From positions 186,001 to 250,000 of the forward strand of contig NZ_QYZP01000002.1 in assembly GCF_003595215.1 (NCBI RefSeq): a stretch of DNA of 64,000 bases, written 5' to 3'. Position 1 is the stretch's first letter. Each line of letters starts with the position of its first letter. The stretch is from Nesterenkonia natronophila (GTDB taxonomy: Bacteria > Actinomycetota > Actinomycetes > Actinomycetales > Micrococcaceae). Positions 1-8,203 of this stretch are shown here, piece by piece. A program made the translations under genes and the position numbers. A model generated the notes under the pieces. It had not been told where the DNA came from. It did no database searches and saw only the letters and a list, made by a program, of their open reading frames with translations.

Positions 1-382
1 CGATTGTCTTGGGGACTCCCACCACGGGGATGCCGTCCTCGGCCAACCGTTTGGCTCCAGCCAGAGTGCCTTCGCCTCCTACTGCGATCACCGCATCCAC
101 ATCGTGCCGCTTGAGCTGCTTAGCGATCTTTTCAGGCCCGCCCTGCGGGTGGTTATAAGGATGCGTTCGAGAAGTGCCTAATATGGTGCCGCCCTCCCGG
201 GCGATGCCGCGCACATCCTGACGCGTCAGCTCGGTGTAATCTGCTTCGATCATTCCTTTCCACCCGGATTTGAACCCCACAAACTCATCACCGTAGGACT
301 TGATGCCATGTAGTACGGCCGAGCGGATCACGGCGTTGAGGCCGGGGCAGTCGCCTCCGGAGGTCAGGAGTCCAATGCGCAT
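1..382 (-). CDS. pfkA: 6-phosphofructokinase, N-terminal 127 residues (cut by window edge)
   Basis: Phosphorylates fructose 6-phosphate to fructose 1,6-bisphosphate in glycolysis. Only the first 127 residues are in the window; the 3' part lies beyond base 1. The N-terminal nucleotide-binding motif GGDCPGLN is at residues 9-16, and GGEGT is at 102-106. In this family a Gly at the fourth position of that second motif (G105 here) goes with ATP use, while an Asp there marks pyrophosphate-dependent enzymes, so ATP is the likely phosphoryl donor. The ATG at 380-382 is preceded on the minus strand by GAAAGAAG. It lies 129 nt downstream of the aminotransferase gene on the same strand. Confidence 0.93.
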   Translation of the reverse strand, partial: MRIGLLTSGGDCPGLNAVIRSAVLHGIKSYGDEFVGFKSGWKGMIEADYTELTRQDVRGIAREGGTILGTSRTHPYNHPQGGPEKIAKQLKRHDVDAVIAVGGEGTLAGAKRLAEDGIPVVGVPKTI

Positions 383-511
383 GGGATGAGTCACTTCTTT
401 CTCGCGTGGCGCGAAACGTCATGGTCCTGACATCCTCGGCAGGGGGTGCAGCTTCAGTCTATTACCGGCAGCAGAGCCTCCGGTGCTCCACGGCCCTCAG
501 TCGCAGAAACG

Positions 512-1717
512 CTACTTGCTGCCCAGCAGCCGTTCGATGCGCCCTATGCCTTCGGCGAGGTCCTCATCGCCGAGAGCATAGGAGAGTCGGAGATAGCCCG
601 AAGGTCCGAAGGCCTCCCCGGGGACGACTGCTACTTTGGCCTTCTCCAGAATCAGCTCCGCGAGCTCAGCAGTCGATGTGGGGGTCGATCCGTCGATCTC
701 GCGATTCAAGGCGCCTCTAGCGTCAACATAGGCGTAGAAGGCTCCCTGCGGCACCGGTGTTTCGAAACCGGCGATCCTGTTGAGCTTTTCGACTATCATG
801 GAGCGCCTTCTGTCGAAGGCCTCGCGCATCTGCTGGACAGGCTCCTCAGGGCCCGTAATCGCAGCAAGCGCTGCTCGCTGGCAGACGTTCGCCACGTTGG
901 ACGTCAGATGTGTCTGCAGGGTGGTGGCAGCTTTGATCACGTCTGTGGGACCAACCATCCACCCGACGCGCCAGCCTGTCATGGCGTAGGTCTTGGCCAC
1001 TCCGGAGAGAATGACCACCTGATCAGCCAGCTCCGGGACGGATGCAATGGAGGTGAAGGGCACGTCGTCGTAGGTGAGCTTCTCGTAGATTTCATCAGTG
1101 ATGACCCATATCCCCTGCTCAGCTGCCCAACGACCGATGGCCTGGGTCTCCTCTGGTGAATAGACTGCTCCGGTCGGGTTCGACGGTGAGACGAACATGA
1201 GGGCCTTGGTCCGTTCCGTCACTGCTTCCTGCAGCTGCTCCACCGTCACCTTGTACCCCTGCTCAGGTCCGGCGAAGACCTCTACGGTGGAGCCTCCGGC
1301 AAGCTTGATTGCCTCGGGATAGGTCGTCCAGTAGGGGGAGGGAACGATGACCTGATCGCCTGGATCCACTAGGGCTGCGAGGCTGGCGTAGACAGCGTGC
1401 TTTCCCCCATTGGTGACCAGAACCTGGGAGGCCTCCGCTGCGTACCCGGAATCTCGAGTGGTCTTCTCAGCGATGGCCTCCCGAAGCTCCGGCAGGCCTG
1501 CGGCCGGTGTGTACTTGTGGTTCTTGGGGTCCTTCGCGGCGACCACTGCGGCCTCCACAATATGTTCGGGAGTGGGAAAGTCAGGCTCGCCTGCGCCGAA
1601 GCCAATGACATCCTCACCCGCAGCTTTGAGCGCCTTGGCCTTAGCGTCGACTTTCATCGTGGCGGACTCTGCGATCGACCCGATTCGGGAGGAGACTCGG
1701 TAATGGGGAAGTGGCAT
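512..1717 (-). CDS. aspC: Pyridoxal-phosphate aminotransferase, aspartate type
   Basis: Class I aminotransferase of 401 residues, probably aspartate:2-oxoglutarate aminotransferase, a cytosolic PLP enzyme of amino acid metabolism. The PLP Schiff-base lysine is K242 in [21 protein letters not shown] at 179-183 supplies the substrate-binding Asn, D208 in ITDEIY contacts the pyridine nitrogen, and the carboxylate-binding Arg is in YLRLSYA near the C-terminus. The length is normal for subgroup I-gamma enzymes. It is divergent from tRNA-Trp and secE. Other subgroup specificities, such as an alanine or aromatic aminotransferase, cannot be excluded from sequence alone. Confidence 0.9.
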   Translation of the reverse strand: MPLPHYRVSSRIGSIAESATMKVDAKAKALKAAGEDVIGFGAGEPDFPTPEHIVEAAVVAAKDPKNHKYTPAAGLPELREAIAEKTTRDSGYAAEASQVLVTNGGKHAVYASLAALVDPGDQVIVPSPYWTTYPEAIKLAGGSTVEVFAGPEQGYKVTVEQLQEAVTERTKALMFVSPSNPTGAVYSPEETQAIGRWAAEQGIWVITDEIYEKLTYDDVPFTSIASVPELADQVVILSGVAKTYAMTGWRVGWMVGPTDVIKAATTLQTHLTSNVANVCQRAALAAITGPEEPVQQMREAFDRRRSMIVEKLNRIAGFETPVPQGAFYAYVDARGALNREIDGSTPTSTAELAELILEKAKVAVVPGEAFGPSGYLRLSYALGDEDLAEGIGRIERLLGSK

Positions 1718-1813
1718 GGCAGATTCGTCCTTTCTGGGGCGGGCACAATGAACCTGGTGGACTCAACACTATCGGGCGGTGTCGCTGGCGTATACCGTCA
1801 GCCGTCGGCGCAG

Positions 1814-1843
1814 TTGGTGTTCTGCCGGGCCTCGGCGTAGACT
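1814..1843 (+). promoter_or_regulatory. Promoter of tRNA-Trp/secE region
   Basis: TTGGTG at 1814-1819, an 18-nt spacer and TAGACT at 1838-1843, about 65 nt ahead of the tRNA. It is the best sigma70-like pair in the divergent region between the aminotransferase gene and tRNA-Trp. Confidence 0.5.
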
Positions 1844-1907
1844 TGGCTGCCGGTGTCTTGAACACCTCTACTGGGCATGCCCTCGCACATGAGGGTCAAT
1901 GGCCAAT

Positions 1908-1980
1908 AGGGCAGTGGCGCAATTGGTAGCGCAACGGTCTCCAAAACCGTAGGTTGCAGGTTCGAGTCCTGTCTGCCCTG
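1908..1980 (+). tRNA. trpT: tRNA-Trp (CCA anticodon)
   Basis: A complete cloverleaf can be drawn. The acceptor arm AGGGCAG (1908-1914) pairs with CTGCCCT (1973-1979), with discriminator G at 1980. The anticodon arm is ACGGT/ACCGT around loop CTCCAAA, giving anticodon CCA. The TTCGAGTC T-loop region is present. CCA is not encoded at the 3' end. A tRNA-Trp gene directly before secE-nusG is the standard arrangement in Actinobacteria. Confidence 0.97.
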
Positions 1981-2126
1981 CGTTGGACAGCGCTGGGTTG
2001 CGAGCAGTGCTGCTCCACGGGGGAGACTGCACGGCTTAGGCTGGTGCGGTCTTGGCCCAACGCCTCTCCGGAAGTCTGGGGAGCAGCCACACCGAACACC
2101 GAACACAGCAAGCAGATGGAGTCTTC

Positions 2127-2390
2127 GTGTCCCAGACACCAGTGACAGACCCCGGAGGCCCCTCCGGTGGCAGCTCACGTCCGAAGAACCCACTGTCGAG
2201 GGTCTGGCTGTTTCTGAAGCAGGTCTTCGATGAGCTGCGGAAGGTCATTGTTCCCACACGTCGGGAGCTGGTGAACTACACAGCCGTCGTATTGGTCTTC
2301 GTGCTGATCGTGATCGGTATCGTTTCGCTGCTGGACTGGGGGCTGGACAACATCTCGGAGCTCGTGTTCGGCGGCGGCGCAGGCGCTTAG
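2127..2390 (+). CDS. secE: Preprotein translocase subunit SecE
   Basis: Small clamp subunit of the SecYEG channel in the cytoplasmic membrane, 87 residues. The conserved amphipathic segment (VFDELRKVIVPTRREL) leads into a single transmembrane helix (YTAVVLVFVLIVIGIVSLL). I chose the GTG at 2127 because GGAG at 2118-2121 sits 5 nt upstream; a longer frame from 2052 would add 25 unlike residues. It lies between tRNA-Trp and nusG, as usual. The N-terminus is Pro/Gly/Ser-rich, common in actinobacterial SecE. Confidence 0.93.
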   Translation: MSQTPVTDPGGPSGGSSRPKNPLSRVWLFLKQVFDELRKVIVPTRRELVNYTAVVLVFVLIVIGIVSLLDWGLDNISELVFGGGAGA

Positions 2391-2457
2391 CTGAGACGCA
2401 ACAACAAACTGAATCCGGCTGCCGCCGGCATACGCACCACACTTACCTAGGAGAAAC

Positions 2458-3159
2458 GTGTCTGATCAGGAACTGACGCAGGACGACGCAGCCGAGGCTG
2501 CAGAGGCCCCCGCGGAGGAGGAGAAGACTTACGAACAGCGCGCCGAGGAGCTCAAGAGCGAGCTCCGGCGCGGCTTGGGTGACTGGTACGTGGTGCATAC
2601 CTACGCCGGTTATGAGAAGCGCGTGAAGTCCAATCTGGAGACTCGCATCCAGACTCAGGACATGGAGGAGCAGATCTACGAGATTGACGTCCCCATGGAG
2701 GACGTTGTGGAGATCAAGAACACGCAGCGCAAGGTGGTCAATCGCGTGCGCATTCCCGGATATGTCCTGGTGCGGATGGAGCTCACCGACGAGTCATGGG
2801 GCGTGGTGCGCCACACCCCCGGCGTCACCGGCTTCGTCGGAAACGCCCATGACCCACAGCCACTGGGCACTGACGAAGTCTTCACAATGCTCGCCGAGCA
2901 CCGACTGGGTAAGCCGGGGGAGCGCAAGGTGGAAGTCGTCGAAGGAGAGGGCGGAGCTGCTCCGACCCCCACCTCAGACGTCAAAGTGGACTTCGAAGTG
3001 GGCGAATCCGTCACTGTCACCGACGGTCCCTTCGCTACTCTGCCTGCCACTATCTCGGAGATCAATGTTGACGCGCGCACTCTGGTGGTGCTCGTCTCGA
3101 TCTTCGAGCGTGAGACCCCGGTGACGCTGAACTTCAACCAGATTGAGAAGATTTACTGA
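2458..3159 (+). CDS. nusG: Transcription termination/antitermination protein NusG
   Basis: Binds RNA polymerase at the beta-prime clamp and links it to Rho or the ribosome. The 233 residues contain an acidic Ala/Glu-rich N-terminal extension (about 1-38) typical of actinobacterial NusG, an NGN domain (about 39-150, with [16 protein letters not shown] and [13 protein letters not shown] segments) and a C-terminal KOW domain (about 175-233, [12 protein letters not shown]). The start is GTG 2458 after AGGAGAAAC. It is co-directional with secE (67 nt gap) and probably co-transcribed. Confidence 0.96.
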   Translation: MSDQELTQDDAAEAAEAPAEEEKTYEQRAEELKSELRRGLGDWYVVHTYAGYEKRVKSNLETRIQTQDMEEQIYEIDVPMEDVVEIKNTQRKVVNRVRIPGYVLVRMELTDESWGVVRHTPGVTGFVGNAHDPQPLGTDEVFTMLAEHRLGKPGERKVEVVEGEGGAAPTPTSDVKVDFEVGESVTVTDGPFATLPATISEINVDARTLVVLVSIFERETPVTLNFNQIEKIY

Positions 3160-3216
3160 GCCCAGGGCCTGAGGGCACCAACCGGTGCCGCCCTGCGCCA
3201 CAACTGAAGAGACTTC

Positions 3217-3253
3217 GTCGCCGGTCTCCGTGCTTTGGGAGAACGGTGGCGAC
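3217..3253 (+). promoter_or_regulatory. Hairpin in the nusG-rplK spacer
   Basis: GTCGCC (3217-3222) pairs with GGCGAC (3248-3253), and inner TCTCC/GGAGA arms extend the stem. No U-tract follows. It lies in the rplK leader, where L1-mediated feedback on rplK-rplA acts in other bacteria; a link to that control is inference. Confidence 0.35.
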
Positions 3254-3338
3254 CTGAGCGGCTCGGCCAGATTCGCTCATCCCTGCAGACCTCGCTCCTG
3301 AGGGTGCAGGACGCACGGAAACTAGTAAAGGACAGATT

Positions 3339-3770
3339 ATGGCCCCGAAGAAAAAGGTCTCCGGGCTGATCAAGCTGCAGATCCAGGCTGGTGCCGCCAA
3401 CCCGGCACCGCCGATCGGACCCGCACTCGGTCAGCACGGCGTCAACATTATGGAGTTCTGCAAGGCCTACAACGCCGCGACGGAGAACCAGCGCGGCAAT
3501 GTGGTGCCTGTGGAGATCACGGTCTACGAGGATCGCTCCTTCACCTTCATCACCAAGACCCCGCCCGCGGCAGAACTCATCAAGAAGGCTGCCGGAGTGA
3601 ACAAGGGGTCAGGTGTGCCGCACACCGATAAGGTCGGCAAACTCTCCCAGGCTCAGGTCGAGGAGATCGCCCAGACCAAGATGGAAGACCTCAACGCTAA
3701 CGACATTGAGGCTGCCTCCAAGATCGTCGCCGGGACGGCCCGGTCCATGGGCATCACCGTCGACAGCTGA
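3339..3770 (+). CDS. rplK: 50S ribosomal protein uL11
   Basis: Forms the GTPase-associated centre with 23S rRNA helices 43/44 and the L10-L7/L12 stalk; it is also needed for RelA activation in other bacteria. 143 residues, normal length. The N-terminal Pro-rich stretch ([23 protein letters not shown]) and the C-terminal rRNA-binding domain ending [12 protein letters not shown] are intact. The ATG follows AAAGGACAG. It pairs with rplA 101 nt downstream. Confidence 0.98.
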   Translation: MAPKKKVSGLIKLQIQAGAANPAPPIGPALGQHGVNIMEFCKAYNAATENQRGNVVPVEITVYEDRSFTFITKTPPAAELIKKAAGVNKGSGVPHTDKVGKLSQAQVEEIAQTKMEDLNANDIEAASKIVAGTARSMGITVDS

Positions 3771-3871
3771 ATCAGAACTTCAAGACAACTGAGAAACCCC
3801 CCGGAAGCCCGGGACTGTGGGAAGGGTCGAGCGCGGCCCACGTACCACAACTGCTAAGGAGAACAACGCAG

Positions 3872-4579
3872 ATGGCAAAGCGCAGCAAAGCATACAAGGC
3901 AGCAGCCGAAAAAATCGGCGAAGACACCGTCTACACCCCGGCTCAGGCCGTCAACCTGGCCAAGGAGACAAACCCCTCCAAGACCGACGCAACCGTAGAG
4001 GTCGCCCTGCGGCTATCTGTGGATCCGCGCAAAGCGGACCAGATGGTTCGCGGGACAGTGAACCTACCTCACGGCACCGGCAAGACAGCCCGCGTGGTCG
4101 TCTTCACCCAGGGCGACAATATTGCCAAGGCTGAGGAAGCCGGCGCAGACTTCGTCGGTGGCGACGAACTGATCGCCAAGGTTCAGGAGGGTTGGGTAGA
4201 CTTCGACTCCGCCGTCGCCTCCCCAGACATGATGGGCAAAGTCGGCCGACTAGGTAAGGTCCTGGGTCCCCGCAACCTGATGCCGAACCCCAAGACCGGC
4301 ACTGTGACCCCAGATGTGGCCAAAGCGGTGACTGAAATCAAAGCCGGAAAGATCGACTTCCGCGTGGACAAGCACTCCAACCTGCACTTCGTGGTCGGAA
4401 AGACCAGCTTCGAGCCGAAGCAGCTGGTTGAGAACTACGCAGCAGTGCTGGAGGAAGTCTTGCGGCTGAAGCCTTCCGCATCGAAAGGTCGTTACATCAG
4501 CAAAGCGACTGTCTCCACCACCTTCGGACCTGGCATCCAGGTGGATCCGAACGTCACCAAGGTCGTTGTCGCTGAGTAA
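3872..4579 (+). CDS. rplA: 50S ribosomal protein uL1
   Basis: Forms the mobile L1 stalk that helps release E-site tRNA and, in many bacteria, represses its own rplK-rplA mRNA. 235 residues with the two-domain L1 fold; the conserved [24 protein letters not shown] segment is present as [20 protein letters not shown]. The ATG follows AAGGAGAACAACGC. It is the last gene before a hairpin and the separate rplJ promoter. Confidence 0.98.
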   Translation: MAKRSKAYKAAAEKIGEDTVYTPAQAVNLAKETNPSKTDATVEVALRLSVDPRKADQMVRGTVNLPHGTGKTARVVVFTQGDNIAKAEEAGADFVGGDELIAKVQEGWVDFDSAVASPDMMGKVGRLGKVLGPRNLMPNPKTGTVTPDVAKAVTEIKAGKIDFRVDKHSNLHFVVGKTSFEPKQLVENYAAVLEEVLRLKPSASKGRYISKATVSTTFGPGIQVDPNVTKVVVAE

Positions 4580-4596
4580 CCCTCAGTGGCCTTCCA

Positions 4597-4630
4597 GGAG
4601 CCTCGTTCCCCTCTGTGGGAGCGGGGCTCC
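4597..4630 (+). terminator. Hairpin after rplA
   Basis: GGAGCCTCGTTCCC (4597-4610) pairs with GGGAGCGGGGCTCC (4617-4630), leaving a 6-nt loop. No T-run follows, so it may be a weak terminator or an mRNA 3' end stabiliser. Confidence 0.5.
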
Positions 4631-4760
4631 CTGCGTCTCAGCCCGGTGCGCGGAACGGAGATCGCCGCGCCACGCATCGCAGACTCCAGGTCATGGTCTG
4701 CCCGGGAATTGTGAGCAATCAGCAGGGACCTTAGCTGGACGTAATGAGATCCTGAGCATT

Positions 4761-4789
4761 TTGCCGGTCTGCTTGGGGACATGTATAGT
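4761..4789 (+). promoter_or_regulatory. Promoter of rplJ-rplL
   Basis: TTGCCG (4761-4766), exactly 17 nt, then TATAGT (4784-4789). It lies in the rplA-rplJ gap, about 250 nt before the rplJ start codon, so the mRNA has a long leader. Confidence 0.7.
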
Positions 4790-5043
4790 CGTTCATTGAC
4801 CAAAGACCGCCGGTCGCTTCAGCCGTGCGAGAATCAGTTGGCGCTGAGTCTCGTGGTCACCGGGACCCCCGGAGTACGGCTGAGCTGTAAAGACCCTCAC
4901 GGGCGACCTGCGCAGGTGGACAAAGCGCCAGCATGAGACATCCGAATTCGGAGTTGTGTTGAGCCCTGTGCATCTGCGCACGGGGCTTTTTCTATGCCTC
5001 GTTCCCGTGACTCTGACCGGCAATGTAATTCGGAAGGAGTGCC
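4790..5043 (+). promoter_or_regulatory. rplJ-rplL mRNA leader with attenuator-like hairpin
   Basis: A leader of about 250 nt starts after the TATAGT box. Near its 3' end AGCCCTGTGC (4962-4971) pairs with GCACGGGGCT (4978-4987), followed by TTTTT, which is a complete intrinsic terminator shape ahead of rplJ. L10(L12)4 complexes bind rplJ leaders in other bacteria to adjust ribosomal stalk synthesis. The position fits, but the upstream L10-binding fold was not worked out here. Confidence 0.6.
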
Positions 5044-5565
5044 ATGGCGAATCCTGAGAAGGCGGCTGCCGTTGCAGAGCTCAAGGAGCTGTTCAACGCG
5101 TCCACCGCTGCTGTGCTCACGGAATACCGCGGCCTCTCCGTCGGCCAGCTGCAGCAACTGCGGCGGTCCGTGCGGGAGAACGCAAATTACGCCGTGGTGA
5201 AGAACACGCTGACCGAGATCGCAGCCAAGGAAGTAGGCATCGAGTCCTTTGAGGGACAGATGACCGGTCCTTCTGCGATCGCTTTCGTCCACGGTGACGC
5301 CGTGGACGTGGCAAAGGCTCTGCGTGACTTTGCCAAGGACAACCCTCAGCTCATCGTCAAAGGCGGCTACATGGATGGCCGGCCCCTGACGGAGGACGAG
5401 GTGAAGAAGCTCGCGGATCTTGAGTCCCGTGAGGTTCTGCTCGGCAAGCTGGCTGGTGCCTTCATCGGCGCCCAGACCAAGGCGGCCGCTACCTTCCAGG
5501 CTCCGATCTCCAAGATGGTTCGGACTGTGGAAGCCCTGCGCGCGAAGCAGGAAGACGCTGCCTGA
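5044..5565 (+). CDS. rplJ: 50S ribosomal protein uL10
   Basis: Base of the L7/L12 stalk: the N-terminal domain binds 23S rRNA near uL11 and the C-terminal helix carries L7/L12 dimers. 173 residues, normal. The N-terminal region has the family signature (KAAAVAELKELF, AVLTEYRGLSVGQLQQLRR) and the long C-terminal helix ends VRTVEALRAKQEDAA. The ATG at 5044 follows CGGAAGGAGTGCC. It is first in a two-gene operon with rplL. Confidence 0.98.
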   Translation: MANPEKAAAVAELKELFNASTAAVLTEYRGLSVGQLQQLRRSVRENANYAVVKNTLTEIAAKEVGIESFEGQMTGPSAIAFVHGDAVDVAKALRDFAKDNPQLIVKGGYMDGRPLTEDEVKKLADLESREVLLGKLAGAFIGAQTKAAATFQAPISKMVRTVEALRAKQEDAA

Positions 5566-5626
5566 CCCTTGTCAGTGCACACAAACGAAAACAAGATCCG
5601 TCTCAAACACGTAAGGAGCCAATCCC

Positions 5627-6010
5627 ATGGCTAAGTTGAGCCACGACGAACTGATTGAACAGTTCAAGGAAATGAGCCTCATCGAGCTCTCCGAGTTCGT
5701 GAAGGTCTTCGAGGAGACCTTCGACGTCACAGCAGCCGCTCCGGTGGCAGCTGCAGGTGCAGCCCCAGCCGGCGGCGAGGTCGCTGAAGCTGAGGAGCAG
5801 ACCGAGTTCGACGTCGTTCTCGAAGCCGCCGGTGACAAGAAGATCGGTGTCATCAAGGAGGTGCGCGGCCTGACCTCCCTCGGCCTGAAGGAGGCTAAGG
5901 AGCTGGTCGACGGCGCCCCCAAGGCTGTGCTCGAAGGTGTGGACAAGGAAGCGGCTGAGAAGGCCAAGGACGCCCTCGAGGGCGCTGGCGCCACCGTCAC
6001 CCTCAAGTGA
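5627..6010 (+). CDS. rplL: 50S ribosomal protein bL12 (L7/L12)
   Basis: Multicopy acidic stalk protein that recruits translation GTPases such as EF-Tu and EF-G. 127 residues: N-terminal dimerisation helices (1-35), an Ala/Pro hinge (about 38-58) and the compact C-terminal domain containing [21 protein letters not shown] and a final GATVTLK. The ATG follows TAAGGAGCC. A strong hairpin ends the operon. Confidence 0.98.
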   Translation: MAKLSHDELIEQFKEMSLIELSEFVKVFEETFDVTAAAPVAAAGAAPAGGEVAEAEEQTEFDVVLEAAGDKKIGVIKEVRGLTSLGLKEAKELVDGAPKAVLEGVDKEAAEKAKDALEGAGATVTLK

Positions 6011-6058
6011 TCGGCGCGGCTCAGGCCGCACCCGACAGCTGAAGTTCAGCTTGATGCA

Positions 6059-6102
6059 CGAAACCCCGGTCGACTCCATTGACGGAGCCGACCGGGGTTT
6101 CG
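6059..6102. terminator. Bidirectional terminator hairpin after rplL
   Basis: Perfect 14-bp arms CGAAACCCCGGTCG (6059-6072) and CGACCGGGGTTTCG (6089-6102). The stem ends in AAA/TTT on both strands, so it can serve both rplL and the convergent membrane-protein gene at 6146. Confidence 0.85.
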
Positions 6103-6145
6103 TCTGTCTGCGGAGCGAATCCTGAGCTGCGCACAGACAAGCAGA

Positions 6146-6601
6146 TCAGATACGAGCGCCTGGCTTCGGCCGGAGTCCGGCGATGATCAGTGACGTGCCT
6201 GCCAGGAAGCAGATCACCAATCCGACCACCAGAGGGTCGAGTGTGACGCCGAAAGCAACGGAGGCGACCACCCAGCCCGCCAGCACCAGGCTGATCAGTG
6301 CGAAGACGACAGACCTCATCCGCACCTCGGACTTTCTCCCGGTCGACTGTGCTGCGCGACTGCTGCTGGGCGCCGGAGTCACCCCACCAGAGGCCTCGCC
6401 TGTAGCCTCCGCGCGCTCCCACCAACGGGGCCTGCGCTCCGGCTCCTTCCACGTGAAGTCACGTTCCGACTGGGCTTTTAGGGACTCCGCGAGCAGCGCG
6501 TCGACGTCCTCCGGTTCAGCCGGCCGCGGCACGGTCTGCTGGTGACGGCGGGCCGCGGGGCTCTCCGGGCCCTGGGGATGCTTATGGCCCTCCTCATTCA
6601 T
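6146..6601 (-). CDS. Small membrane protein linked to the PspC gene (function unknown)
   Basis: 151 residues. The first 95 are hydrophilic, rich in Pro, Glu and Arg. Two hydrophobic helices follow (RSVVFALISLVLAGWVVASVAFG and PLVVGLVICFLAGTSLIIAGL). I recognise no named domain. The ATG (plus-strand 6599-6601) overlaps the TGA of the upstream PspC gene in a TGATG junction behind GAGGAGGAG, so the two are translationally coupled and probably act together at the membrane. A GTG one codon upstream is the alternative start. Confidence 0.75.
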   Translation of the reverse strand: MNEEGHKHPQGPESPAARRHQQTVPRPAEPEDVDALLAESLKAQSERDFTWKEPERRPRWWERAEATGEASGGVTPAPSSSRAAQSTGRKSEVRMRSVVFALISLVLAGWVVASVAFGVTLDPLVVGLVICFLAGTSLIIAGLRPKPGARI

Positions 6602-8088
6602 CACTGCTCCTCCTCAACGTCCAGCTGCGGCTCCTCATTCGGAAAGATGCCGAGCACATCCTGTTCATAGGTGGTCTCGTCGTAGATGACCACATTGCCG
6701 AAAGCATTTCCCACCTTCAGCTCCACGGTGCCTGCCGCTACGTCTGGCCCGAGGCTTTGGGGTGTGGCGCCGATGCCTTGGTAGGTATCCCTCATTCCTT
6801 GAGTCCGGATATCAAAGTTCCCAAGGAAGTTCCCGGGGTCGAGCTCCCAGTAGACGTCATCCGGCAACACAACTGAGGTGTTCGCAAAGGCATTATTGAC
6901 ATCCACTGTCGTGTGGAAATCGCGGGCATCCAAGAACTCGGCCGCGGCGGTGGCGTCAGAGAAGTCGATTTCGTCCTCCGGGGTGAACTCGTTGCTCAGG
7001 TGTCGCAGGTCCACCGTGGTGCTGGCAAAGACCGTATTCACCGTTTCCGCCTGGGTGGTGTAGTTGCCGAAGACGTAGTTGGAGCTGTCCTGCAGATTCG
7101 CCGGGGCGAAGAGAAACACCACCATCATCAACACCGTGAAGGTGCCCAGCAGCCCGGCGCGGCCCCGTTTTCCCCTCACCGCTGAGCCGAGATGCATCAG
7201 GGCCAGCAGGATCACCACCAAAGCCAGCCCAAGCAGGACAGCGCTGGTGGTGGCGAGCCCAACGGTGGCGGCGAACCACATGGCCGCAGCAATCATCGGG
7301 ACTGCAAGCAGCGCTAGCCCTAGGCTGACCATTCTGCGCCGTCGCGTCTCCTCAGCGACCCGAGGGTTCTCCGCTGTCCTCCGAGCGGTTGGAGTTGAGC
7401 CGCTCACTTCGCCCACTGAAGCTCGCGCACTCTGGTACTGAGAAGCGTCCCCGTAGGAGCGTGCGACAGGGTCGCTCGCTGCTGAAGCAGTGGTCTGCTC
7501 CGTCGGCGGGGGCCCCTCTTTGGGGTACCAGGCCGGTTTGCCATCCGGCCGCTGGGCCGGCTGCGCCCCCACATCATGCGGAGCATCCGCGGACTTGCGG
7601 GAGGTGGGCCCCGCCTTCGGGGCCCTTCCCTGAGGAGGCCTCTTGCCAGCCTCGCGCTGGTAACTGCGAAAAATGACCCACAGCAGCCACGCGACCAAAC
7701 CGATGATCACGAGATTCAGCAGTATTGCGAACGGCCCCACAATATTGGGGGTGAAGACGTTCACCGCTCCCACCACGGTCATGAGGCCAGCTCCCCAGAA
7801 TCCGCTCGGGTAGGAACCGCGCAGTGCCTGCTGAGCATGGATTTCGCCCCGGGAGTTCGGCAGAAAGAGCCATGCGAGCCCGTAGAAAAGCGCCATGGGG
7901 GAAAAGAAGATGATGAACGCGACCACGCCGATACCCCTTACCAAGGCGGTGTCCCAGCGGAGTTTCTGAGCGGCGGCGGCACAGACACCGCCTGCCCAGG
8001 CATCGTCGGGTCGGTGGACTCCCAGAGTGCGGACCCAATCGAAGACTTGGTGTCCCGCCTCGCCTCGGTGGTGATCTGAAGTGCGCAT
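6601..8088 (-). CDS. PspC-domain membrane protein with LiaF/toastrack-like C-terminus
   Basis: 495 residues. The N-terminal PspC domain spans about 22-80 (AGGVCAAAAQKLRWDTALVRGIGVVAFII, then FYGLAWLFLPN). More membrane helices follow at about 97-145, then a low-complexity Pro/Ser/Arg linker (about 148-245), then a second helix cluster (about 250-335). The soluble C-terminus (about 350-495) has repeated short beta segments (TVDVNNAFANTSVVLP, GTVELKVGNAFGNVVIY) like LiaF/toastrack sensor domains. In such families the PspC and toastrack parts sense envelope stress and speak to a neighbouring two-component system. That system is encoded divergently here, from 8204. Confidence 0.82.
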   Translation of the reverse strand: MRTSDHHRGEAGHQVFDWVRTLGVHRPDDAWAGGVCAAAAQKLRWDTALVRGIGVVAFIIFFSPMALFYGLAWLFLPNSRGEIHAQQALRGSYPSGFWGAGLMTVVGAVNVFTPNIVGPFAILLNLVIIGLVAWLLWVIFRSYQREAGKRPPQGRAPKAGPTSRKSADAPHDVGAQPAQRPDGKPAWYPKEGPPPTEQTTASAASDPVARSYGDASQYQSARASVGEVSGSTPTARRTAENPRVAEETRRRRMVSLGLALLAVPMIAAAMWFAATVGLATTSAVLLGLALVVILLALMHLGSAVRGKRGRAGLLGTFTVLMMVVFLFAPANLQDSSNYVFGNYTTQAETVNTVFASTTVDLRHLSNEFTPEDEIDFSDATAAAEFLDARDFHTTVDVNNAFANTSVVLPDDVYWELDPGNFLGNFDIRTQGMRDTYQGIGATPQSLGPDVAAGTVELKVGNAFGNVVIYDETTYEQDVLGIFPNEEPQLDVEEEQ

Positions 8089-8203
8089 GTTTCAAGTGTG
8101 CTCCTGCGCAGCCGCTCAACGCTATACGGGAGTCCCCTGATCCCACCCTGATCTGGCCCCGGAGGCCTGTCATGCGGCGGGATGCGCGTGACACTATGGA
8201 GAG

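Noticed and set aside
446..1159. Plus-strand 237-codon frame opposite the aminotransferase gene
   Set aside because: The minus strand encodes a complete PLP enzyme; the plus frame has no recognisable features.
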